From the NCBI RefSeq assembly GCF_002929355.1, contig NZ_PJIR01000003.1, positions 248,001-312,000 of the forward strand: a stretch of 64,000 bases of DNA, read 5' to 3'. Positions within the stretch are counted from its first letter, which is position 1. Each line of letters starts with the position of its first letter. Shown piece after piece: positions 27,048 through 33,747 of this stretch. The DNA comes from Arthrobacter sp. B0490. Its GTDB lineage: Bacteria > Actinomycetota > Actinomycetes > Actinomycetales > Micrococcaceae. The notes beneath the pieces were generated by a model. The model saw only the letters and a list, made by a program, of their open reading frames with translations, was not told the DNA's origin and made no database searches. Position numbers and translations under genes: made by a program.

Positions 27048-27369
27048 CCGCGACCACGCCCGACCGGTGCCGGAGCGAGTGCGCACGGTGTACCAGTTTG
27101 CCATGTCCCGGGAGGGCGGGCGACCCGCCGGGGCTGCCCGCCGCCGTCGTCGTCGCCTACCACCGCCGCCCGTCGTCGTTCCCCCTTTTTGGTGGCGGAC
27201 CTGCCCGAGGTGCGGCGGGTCCCGGTGCGACACCCGCTTCTGCCCGTGAAACCAGGGAACGACGACGGTCCGGTCGCCGACGCCGCCGCCGGCCGTGCCC
27301 CGGCCGACCCCAACGCACATACTGCGCGCACGGCCCCCGCCCCTCCGCCTGTGGGCGTCTACTGCAGGG
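27048..27369. other. Gap upstream of the DUF559 gene, containing repeat element copy 1
   Basis: No gene is apparent; the overlapping frames have no ribosome-binding site or domain. The central part (27170-27268) is one copy of an inverted-repeat element described separately. The first 120 bp includes simple GTCGTCGTC and CCGCCG runs. Confidence 0.6.
27170..27268. repeat. Inverted-repeat element, copy 1 (99 bp)
   Basis: The ends are a perfect 14-bp inverted repeat, CCGTCGTCGTTCCC at 27170-27183 and GGGAACGACGACGG at 27255-27268. Inside, CCTTTT follows the left end and GTGAAA precedes the right end. The same ends, same inner hexamers, same length and same orientation recur at 28198-28296 on the other side of the DUF559 gene, while the middle differs. 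It looks like a small non-coding palindromic (REP/MITE-like) element. Confidence 0.7.
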
Positions 27370-28194
27370 ATGACCCTGGAAGCCGTGCTGTCATCCGTCG
27401 GAGGAGCGGCTCCCACCCACGTGCTGCGTCGGCGGGGCGTCAGCCAGTGGCAGATCGACCGCGGCGTCGACGCCGGCCGGGTACTGCGCATCCGTCGAGG
27501 AGTGCTGGCGCTACCGGGTGCCCCGCCGGAACTCGTCATGGCCGTCGTCGAGCACGCACGCCTGACGTGCATCTCCGCCGCCACCTACTACGGACTCTGG
27601 CGTCTTTGCGACCCGGCCGAGGTGCATCTCAGCCGGCGGGAGAGGACATCCGCCGGCTGTGTGAACCACCGGTCGCGGTCCGTGCCCGTGCATCCGCACC
27701 TGCCGGTGGTCGGGCTCGCCGACGTGCTCGTGCACGTGCTGCGGTGCCGGCCGGAGGAGGAGTCGGTCGCCGTCGTGGAGTGCGCCCTGCGGCGGGGTGA
27801 CACCGGCAGGGGCTTCCTCGAGGCGCGCCTGCAGGGTCCCCGCAACGGGAAGGCACGCGCCGCCCTCGCGAAGGTCGAGTGCACGGCCGACTCGGCGATC
27901 GAAGTACTGGCCCGCCTGCTGCTGCGCGGAGCCGGCCTCGACGTCCGGCCCCAGGTCCCGATCCCGGGCGTGGGGCGTGTCGACTTCCTCGTGGAGGGCT
28001 TCCTCGTGGTGGAGATCGACGGCGCGGCCTACCACTCGGACCGGCGGTCCTTCCGGCGCGACCGGCTCCGCAACAACACGACCGTCGTCGCGGGCTACGC
28101 CGTGCTCCACTTCAGCGACGAGGACGTCATGTTCCACCCCGACGAGGTCCTCGCCATGGTCCGCAGGGCCCTCGGGCGGCGCCCCGTCCGGTGA
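27370..28194 (+). CDS. DUF559 (Vsr-fold nuclease-like) protein with AbiEi-like N-terminus
   Basis: A 274-aa protein. The N-terminal 70 residues (RRRGVSQWQIDRGVDAGRVL, then RRGVLAL) resemble the winged-helix domain of AbiEi-type antitoxins. The C-terminal part is DUF559: GRVDFLVEGFLVVEIDGAAY, then H-x4-SFRRDRLRNN, keeping the acidic and basic residues expected of the Vsr/restriction-endonuclease fold (E in VVEIDG, H and R-x-DR-x-R). The start at 27370 is preceded by CAGGG; an in-frame extension to 27295 is non-conserved. The gene is framed by two copies of a 99-bp element. Function is unknown; no partner toxin is adjacent. Confidence 0.75.
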   Translation: MTLEAVLSSVGGAAPTHVLRRRGVSQWQIDRGVDAGRVLRIRRGVLALPGAPPELVMAVVEHARLTCISAATYYGLWRLCDPAEVHLSRRERTSAGCVNHRSRSVPVHPHLPVVGLADVLVHVLRCRPEEESVAVVECALRRGDTGRGFLEARLQGPRNGKARAALAKVECTADSAIEVLARLLLRGAGLDVRPQVPIPGVGRVDFLVEGFLVVEIDGAAYHSDRRSFRRDRLRNNTTVVAGYAVLHFSDEDVMFHPDEVLAMVRRALGRRPVR

Positions 28195-28197
28195 CGC

Positions 28198-28296
28198 CCG
28201 TCGTCGTTCCTCCTTTTCGCAGGCAGAATGCCCCGGCAGCGGCGTGTCGCCTCCCGACACGCGGTCGGTGGCGTGAAAAGCATGAACGACGACCGG
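28198..28296. repeat. Inverted-repeat element, copy 2 (99 bp)
   Basis: Left end CCGTCGTCGTTCC at 28198-28210 and right end GAACGACGAC at 28284-28293; 10 bp pair perfectly and the inner CTTTTCGC/GCGTGAAAAG extends the hairpin. It starts 4 nt after the DUF559 stop codon. Ends, inner CCTTTT and GTGAAA, length and orientation match copy 1; the middle 50 bp differ. Confidence 0.7.
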
Positions 28297-28356
28297 GTCG
28301 GGGGCCGCGACCCGGCGGCACGTCCCGGTACCGTTGTGGCCCGCCCGCAGCGCGGC

Positions 28357-28362
28357 TAGATT
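28357..28362 (+). promoter_or_regulatory. Candidate -10 element for a leaderless gene
   Basis: TAGATT lies exactly 6 nt before the ATG at 28369 and there is no Shine-Dalgarno sequence, so transcription would start at or next to the start codon. The same spacing is seen for pmt, rsmI, tatD and rsmA. Confidence 0.5.
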
Positions 28363-28368
28363 ACGACC

Positions 28369-28899
28369 ATGCGTCCTCCCCGGCCAGAGATGTCCAACGC
28401 GGTCCCGCCTCCCGTCACCGCCGAGCGGCAACCGCCCCCGCTGCTGCGCCTGGCGGGCGGTCTCTGGCTCGCGTCCCTGGCGGCCGGCGTGGCCGCGCTG
28501 GTCATCGCCTTCCTCGACCGCGAGACCTTCCTGACGAACCTGCAGGACACCGCCCTGAGCCTCGAGTCCGGAGTGGCGACGGAGGATGCGGAGATGGTCG
28601 CCACGATCGCCTTCTGGGGAAGCCTCGGCGCGCTCGCCGTGGTCCTGCTGGTCACGGGGCTCCTCGGCCGCACACTGCTGCGCGGGCGGGGCTGGGCGCG
28701 GTGGGTCCTGCTCGCGGTCCTCGTGCTCGACGCCGGCGCGGTGCTGCTCGTCCAGGCGTTCCTCGGGACCGATGCCGCCGGCTTCCAGCCCGTACCGCAC
28801 CTCGCCATGGCCCACCTGGTCCTCGCCGCCGTCGCGCTCGTGGTGGCGCTGCTTCCCCAAGTCTCCCGCTGGCTCCGGGGAGCCGATCCAAGGAGGTGA
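28369..28899 (+). CDS. Four-helix membrane protein of unknown function
   Basis: The 176-aa product has a Pro-rich N-terminal tail and four hydrophobic segments (about residues 30-48, 80-100, 110-130 and 145-163). No family is recognised. Codon use is normal for the genome. A second in-frame ATG at 28390 exists, but TAGATT 6 nt before 28369 favours the first. It is convergent with the IniC-like gene, 10 bp away. Confidence 0.65.
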   Translation: MRPPRPEMSNAVPPPVTAERQPPPLLRLAGGLWLASLAAGVAALVIAFLDRETFLTNLQDTALSLESGVATEDAEMVATIAFWGSLGALAVVLLVTGLLGRTLLRGRGWARWVLLAVLVLDAGAVLLVQAFLGTDAAGFQPVPHLAMAHLVLAAVALVVALLPQVSRWLRGADPRR

Positions 28900-28909
28900 C
28901 GGGCCGGCG

Positions 28910-30400
28910 TCAGCCGCCGAGCTTTGCCAGCGGCCCGGGGGCGCCGGCACGTGCCACGAGCTCCTCGCACGAGCGCATCACCACGTGGCAGGCCTCGAGT
29001 GCGCCGCGGTCCACGAGCGGATTCTCCGTCAGGGCCCGCCACCGGCCGAGTTCCGCGAGGGACGCCGTGCGGATGTCCTCGGCATGGGCGTCCGGCTCGA
29101 GGGCCAGGCGCTCCGCCGGGGCGACCCCGGAGCCCCCGATCAGGCGCTCCGCGTCGGCGGTCACCGACGACGGCAGCGGTACCTCGTCGGACCGCAGCGC
29201 CGACAGCAGCTGCAGTTCGCGGATCTCGTGGGCGTTGGCCTTGATCCTCTCGATGCCCGTCACGAGCACCGAGCTCCCCGCCCGCGGGTGGGTGCGCACG
29301 AGGGCCTCGAGCCCCGCGAGCGCCGTCCGAGCCCGCAGCGTCGAGGACCGGGCGTCGAACTGCTTCGTCACGAGCGCCAGCAGCAGGTCGAGCCCGCTGC
29401 GTCGGGAGAGTTCGTGGGCCAGCGCCGTGGCATTGGCTGCACCGCCGCGCACGAGGGCCGAGCCGAGCCGGACCCCGAAGAGTCCGAAGCGGTCGAGCAA
29501 CCGGCGTCCGTCGTCGTCGGCGATGCCGAGGGCGGTGCACCCGGCGACGAAGCGGTCGGCGGAGAGCAGCATGCGTTCACGCTGGGTCCGCTCCAGGCCA
29601 GCCAGGGTGACGAAGGCCTCATACTCGGCCTGCCGCAGCGTCCGCGAGCTCTGGGCGAGCAGGCCCGCCATGGGGAGGACGTCCAGCACCAGGGCGCGCA
29701 GGGACGGATCGGTGCGGTAGCGGTCGGCGACGCGCGAGGCGGAGATGAGGGAGTCGATGCGCCCCGCCCCCACCTCGTCCGCGCGGGACAGCACCGCGAG
29801 CGCGTTGACCGTCCCGGCGCTCGCCGCGCTCGTGTCGCGGAAGGCCTCGAGGAACGTGACGTCCGAGGCATGGAGGTGGCGCATCAGGTAGATCACGGCG
29901 TCCGCCTCGGACGGCGTGTCCTGCGGCGTGAGGAAGCCCGTGCTGCGCTTCGACACGTCCTCCGAGAGCGAGGCGATGCCCGGGGTGTCGATCAGCGTCA
30001 TGGCGCGCAGGTTCTCCGCCGGCCACTCGACCACGATCCGCTCCACCTCGGCCGCCGGCCGGCCGCCGAGATCGAACACGAGCTGCCCCTCCACCCTGGT
30101 GAGCGGAAGCAGCCACGGTTCGCCCTCCACCGGGTAGGCGGTGATGCGGGGCGTCGATGCATGGCGGTACCAGGTGATGATGCGGGTGCACTCCCCCGTG
30201 CCGGTAGGGGCGATCTCCTCGCCGATGATGGCGTTGAGGAGCGTCGACTTGCCCGCCTTGACCATGCCCGCGACCGCCACGCGCAGCGGTTCCTGCAGCC
30301 TCCGCGCGTACGTCTCGAGTTCCGTGCGCACGGTCGGCTCGTTGGCGTAGACCTCGAGGGCCTCCTGGAGGAGACTCTCGACGGCGCCGCTGTCCGTCAT
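28910..30400 (-). CDS. Dynamin-family GTPase, IniC-like
   Basis: A 496-aa cytoplasmic or membrane-peripheral GTPase: G1 GMVKAGKS (residues 45-52), switch region with TGTGECTRI, G3 LIDTPG, then helical stalk-like sequence to the end. The order after an IniB-like and an IniA-like gene, and the ATGA overlap with the latter, match the third gene of the mycobacterial iniBAC operon, which is induced by cell-wall inhibitors. IniA and IniC are thought to remodel membranes under envelope stress. The identity as IniC rests on gene order and family, not on a measured alignment. Confidence 0.85.
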   Translation of the reverse strand: MTDSGAVESLLQEALEVYANEPTVRTELETYARRLQEPLRVAVAGMVKAGKSTLLNAIIGEEIAPTGTGECTRIITWYRHASTPRITAYPVEGEPWLLPLTRVEGQLVFDLGGRPAAEVERIVVEWPAENLRAMTLIDTPGIASLSEDVSKRSTGFLTPQDTPSEADAVIYLMRHLHASDVTFLEAFRDTSAASAGTVNALAVLSRADEVGAGRIDSLISASRVADRYRTDPSLRALVLDVLPMAGLLAQSSRTLRQAEYEAFVTLAGLERTQRERMLLSADRFVAGCTALGIADDDGRRLLDRFGLFGVRLGSALVRGGAANATALAHELSRRSGLDLLLALVTKQFDARSSTLRARTALAGLEALVRTHPRAGSSVLVTGIERIKANAHEIRELQLLSALRSDEVPLPSSVTADAERLIGGSGVAPAERLALEPDAHAEDIRTASLAELGRWRALTENPLVDRGALEACHVVMRSCEELVARAGAPGPLAKLGG

Positions 30401-32253
30401 GAGCGTGCCAGGGCTTCGGCGGGCTGCTGCGCAGCCCCGTCGGCCACCGGGACGAGGCGTTTCGCCTTCGCGGAGAGCTGGTCGATCCGGGAGAGCTGGG
30501 CCTTCAGCTCGGTCACCCGGCCGTCCCGTTCCTGCCGGTAGGTCGCGGCGCTCCGCTGGGCGGCGGTCACCGAGTCGGCGAGCGACCGGTGGTGCTCCTC
30601 GGCGATGTCCCCGAAGTGGTCGCGGATCTCGCGCTGGACGAGGCGCAACCGGTCCTTGAGCTGCTTCCCCACCTGAAAGACGACGTCGTCCATCTGCCGC
30701 CGGACGAGGTTCTTCGCATCCGTCTGCCGGCGCTTCAGCCGCGCCTCCTTGTCCTCGCGGTAGGCCTTGCGGCCCAGCAGCAGTCCTGCGCCCACCGAGA
30801 GGGGGTTGATGAGGGACATGCCGATGATGCCGGTCAGCAGGCCGAACATCAGCACGCCCCCGTAGGAGCCGCGCATGCCGATCAGCACCTTCCCCGCCGC
30901 GCTGACGCGCCCGGGGTCCAGGAACGGGATCTCCTCGACGGGCGCGAGGACGCCGTCCGTGCCGGCCACCTCCAGCAGGGGCAGCGGCACCTCGTCGAGG
31001 GCGAAGAGCTCGGCCACCTGCTCGGCGAGCCACTGCGAACGCTCGTTGGTCCACACGAAGGTGTCGGACACCGCCGAGGCGACGCGCTGCTCGATCCACT
31101 CGGCGAACTGGTCCCACACGGGCCCGGGATCCCCTGCGTCGATCGCGGCTTCCGCCTCGCGCTGGATGGACCGGAGGCGGTCGCGGAGATCGTGCTCCAT
31201 GTCGGCGATCAGGTCCGATGCGCCGTCGTTCAGCGTCGTCTGCCAGCGCGAGGACCGCTTGCGCTGCTGGTCGGCCTTCTCCTTGGCCTCCTCCAGCTCC
31301 GCCAGCAGCACCGGGACCCCCTCGGGGTCCTGGAGCGCCGAGAGTTCGGTCGTCACGGACAGGCGCAGGTGATCGGTGACGGACAGCAGGTCCTGGGCGA
31401 CGGAGCGCCGCCGCAGGGCCTGCGCCTTCCCGACGACGTCCCTGCGGAGGTACCCGACGAGGTCGGGGAACCCCGATTCCTGGTTGAGTTCCGCGTCGTT
31501 GCCCTGCGCGGCGACGAGGCGGAGGTCCGAGGACACGGGGATCAGCGGGATGGTGCCGATGCCCGCGGCGTCGAGATGTGCGCGGTCGAGGTCGGCGACG
31601 GTCCTCCACTGCGGGTACAGGTCCGTCTTGGACAGCACGCACCCCACGTTCGGCACGATCCGCTGCGCCTGCCTGAGGAACCGCAGCTCCGGCTCGGTGT
31701 ACTCCTGGGAGGCGTCGGACACGAGGATCATGGCGTCCGCCGTAGGCAGGGCGGTCAGGGTGGTCAGCGCGTGGGCGGAGTCGAGTCCGCCCACACCGGG
31801 CGAATCGATGACCGACAGGCCGTCGGCCAGCACCCGCCGGGGCAGCAGCACCTCGGCCGATGCGAGGCCCTGCCGGTTCGAGGGGTTCCCCTTCTCCGAG
31901 ACGAAGGAGGCGATCTCCTCCAGTGCCACGGGCCGACGCTCGAACGCGGAGCCGTCCTGGTCGGGGCTCCCGCCGGTCCTCGGGACCAGTACCGCCGCTG
32001 ACGCCGGGTCCCCGAAGCGGACCACGGTGGGCACGGAGGTGGCGATGTCGTCGTCGACCGGGCAGACGGGGGCGTTGACGAGGGCGTTGATCAGCTTGCT
32101 CTTGCCCTGCTTGAACTCACCCACCACGATGACCCGGACGTCCGGGTTGTCCAGCCGGACCAGCGTCTGCTCCAGCCGCTGGCGGAGATCGGAGCGATCC
32201 CCCTCGGCGACAAGGCCCAGACCGGCTTTCACGAGTGGAATGAGATCGTCCAT
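30397..32253 (-). CDS. Dynamin-family GTPase, IniA-like
   Basis: A 618-aa protein: G1 GEFKQGKS (residues 45-52), G2 threonine in DIATSVPTVV, G3 DSPGVGGL, G4 SKTD, a helical region with charged coiled-coil stretches, and near residue 470 a hydrophobic pair of helices (GGVLMFGLLTGIIGMSL, NPLSVGAGLLLG) that corresponds to the lipid-interacting tip of IniA-type bacterial dynamins. The start is preceded by GGGGAG. It overlaps the IniC-like gene by 4 nt and follows the IniB-like gene after a hairpin. Expected role: membrane fission or repair during envelope stress. Confidence 0.88.
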   Translation of the reverse strand: MDDLIPLVKAGLGLVAEGDRSDLRQRLEQTLVRLDNPDVRVIVVGEFKQGKSKLINALVNAPVCPVDDDIATSVPTVVRFGDPASAAVLVPRTGGSPDQDGSAFERRPVALEEIASFVSEKGNPSNRQGLASAEVLLPRRVLADGLSVIDSPGVGGLDSAHALTTLTALPTADAMILVSDASQEYTEPELRFLRQAQRIVPNVGCVLSKTDLYPQWRTVADLDRAHLDAAGIGTIPLIPVSSDLRLVAAQGNDAELNQESGFPDLVGYLRRDVVGKAQALRRRSVAQDLLSVTDHLRLSVTTELSALQDPEGVPVLLAELEEAKEKADQQRKRSSRWQTTLNDGASDLIADMEHDLRDRLRSIQREAEAAIDAGDPGPVWDQFAEWIEQRVASAVSDTFVWTNERSQWLAEQVAELFALDEVPLPLLEVAGTDGVLAPVEEIPFLDPGRVSAAGKVLIGMRGSYGGVLMFGLLTGIIGMSLINPLSVGAGLLLGRKAYREDKEARLKRRQTDAKNLVRRQMDDVVFQVGKQLKDRLRLVQREIRDHFGDIAEEHHRSLADSVTAAQRSAATYRQERDGRVTELKAQLSRIDQLSAKAKRLVPVADGAAQQPAEALARS

Positions 32254-32287
32254 GTAGAGCTCCCCGATGAGTTGTTATATGAGACCA

Positions 32288-32329
32288 CGGGCGAGCCCAA
32301 CGGGACCAGTGTCCCGTTGGGCTCGCCCG
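32288..32329 (-). terminator. Intercistronic hairpin between iniB-like and iniA-like genes
   Basis: A perfect 19-bp stem (32288-32306 with 32311-32329) around a 4-nt loop, 13 nt after the iniB-like stop codon. There is no proper U-run after it on the minus strand, so partial termination or protection of the upstream mRNA is more likely than full termination; it would give more IniB-like than GTPase protein. Confidence 0.75.
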
Positions 32330-32342
32330 GCGTGCGGTGGAG

Positions 32343-33599
32343 TCAGAGCGCCGAGTCCTCGACCGTGACCTCGGTCTCGACCTCGACCTCATTGTCGACG
32401 AAGAACGCCGAGTCGTCGATGGAGGTGTACTCGTTCTCCGAGTTGTCGGTGACGACCGCGGTGTCGTTGAACGCGTCCTCGACCACGACGTCGGTGTTGA
32501 TCGAGCTGTCCGAGGTGAACGAGTCGACGATGTCCACATCGGCGTTGATCGTGTTGTCGGTGGTCTCCGTGATCGTGGTCGAGCTGTCCGACGTGAACGA
32601 GTCGACGATCTCCACATCGGCGTTGATCGTGTTGTCGGTGGTCTCCGTCGTCGAGCTGTCGGACGTGAAGGAGTCCTCGATCTCGACATCGGTGTTGATC
32701 GAGTTGTCGGAGTTGTCCGAGTTGTCCGAGTTGTCGGTGTTCAGCGAGTCCTCGATCTCGACGTCGATGTCCGCGTCGATGTCGGTGTCGACCGAGTTGT
32801 CGGAGTTGTCGTTGTAGGAGTCCTCGGTGGAGTTGTCCGAGTTGTCGTTGTAGGAGTCCTCGATGGAATTGTCCGAGTTGTCGGAGTTGTCCGAGTTGTC
32901 GTTGTAGGAATCCTCGACGGTACCGATGTCGACGCTCACCGAACCGCCGGCCTCGACGTTGGTCGAGCTGTCCTGGGAGTGGTCGTCGGAGTTGTCCACG
33001 GAGTTGTCGACCTCGACGTCGCCGTCCGCTGCCACTGCACGGTCACCCGAGGCGACGAAGGCGTCGTTGTCGAACATCTGGCTGACGTCGCCGTTGGCCC
33101 AGATGTTCTGGTTCACGGACTGGTCCGTGATGGTGTCGCGGTCGTCCACGGACGAGGTGTAGGAGTAGTTGTTCACCACGTGGAGGAGCTGCTGCACCGC
33201 GTTGCCGTGGTCGCTGTCGTCCCCACCGGTGCTGCCGCCACCGCCACCGTCGTGATCGTGGTCGTGGTCGTGGTCGTGGTCATGGCCACCATCCGCGGGC
33301 GTGGACGGTCCGGTCGGGGTGGTGGACCCGCCACCGCCGCCGCCCGGGGCGACGTCGCCCGAGGAGTTTCCGCCGGTGTCGTAGCTGCGGTCGAACGAAC
33401 TCTCGTTCCGGCCGCCGAAGCTGACCGGTGCGTAGTCGAGGACCACGGGCATGACGGCGTCGACGTCGTCCGAGCAGACGTCACCGAGGCCGGCCTCGGC
33501 CAGGGCGGCCTCGGGGTCGCTGATGAAGGCGCTGGCCGCTTCCTGGTCGTTGAAGAGGTTCATCAGGAAGTCGAGGAGATCTGAAGCGAGAGTAGTCAT
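32343..33599 (-). CDS. IniB-like protein with long Asp/Asn/Ser repeats
   Basis: A 418-aa protein. Residues 1-60 (DLLDFLMNLFNDQEAASAFI, then DPEAALAEAGL) match the IniB N-terminal domain. Then come a Gly-rich segment, an (HD) run of five, and about 250 residues of acidic repeats such as EDSYNDNSDNS and EIVDSFTSDSSTTITETTDN. There is no signal peptide. Composition (Asp, Ser, Asn, Thr) predicts a disordered or beta-solenoid-like acidic polymer. The ATG follows AAGGA. It heads the iniBAC-like genes and has candidate operators just upstream. The repeats make sequence assembly errors possible. Confidence 0.85.
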   Translation of the reverse strand: MTTLASDLLDFLMNLFNDQEAASAFISDPEAALAEAGLGDVCSDDVDAVMPVVLDYAPVSFGGRNESSFDRSYDTGGNSSGDVAPGGGGGGSTTPTGPSTPADGGHDHDHDHDHDHDGGGGGSTGGDDSDHGNAVQQLLHVVNNYSYTSSVDDRDTITDQSVNQNIWANGDVSQMFDNDAFVASGDRAVAADGDVEVDNSVDNSDDHSQDSSTNVEAGGSVSVDIGTVEDSYNDNSDNSDNSDNSIEDSYNDNSDNSTEDSYNDNSDNSVDTDIDADIDVEIEDSLNTDNSDNSDNSDNSINTDVEIEDSFTSDSSTTETTDNTINADVEIVDSFTSDSSTTITETTDNTINADVDIVDSFTSDSSINTDVVVEDAFNDTAVVTDNSENEYTSIDDSAFFVDNEVEVETEVTVEDSAL

Positions 33600-33692
33600 G
33601 AGTCGTTCCTTCGTCGGTTATGGGTTCGCCGGCGGCTCTGCTGGCTTGGTTCAAACGTAGGAGTGGAGGGGGAACTGGGCATCGGTAGTAGG

Positions 33693-33747
33693 ACCCCTAG
33701 CCTCCGGCAACCATTAGGGGTTTCGCCCGCGCCCGTTAGGGGTTTCG
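33693..33747. promoter_or_regulatory. Direct repeats upstream of the iniB-like gene
   Basis: TTAGGGGTTTCG occurs exactly twice, at 33714-33725 and 33736-33747, a 22-bp period; an inverted ACCCCTAG lies at 33693-33700. Read toward the iniB-like gene they are CGAAACCCCTAA, CGAAACCCCTAA and CTAGGGGT. The first copy contains the stop codon of the LuxR gene. They are 95-150 bp before the iniB-like ATG and face the same side of the helix, as expected for a regulator dimer. Confidence 0.55.

Noticed and set aside
28910..31642. A 910-codon version of the IniC-like gene
   Set aside because: The extra N-terminal part is an out-of-frame reading of the IniA-like gene; the G1 motif and ATGA junction place the start at 30400.
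32700..32920. Repeat array of GAGTTGTCC units as a DNA element
   Set aside because: The units are in frame with the IniB-like protein and encode its Asp-Asn-Ser repeats.
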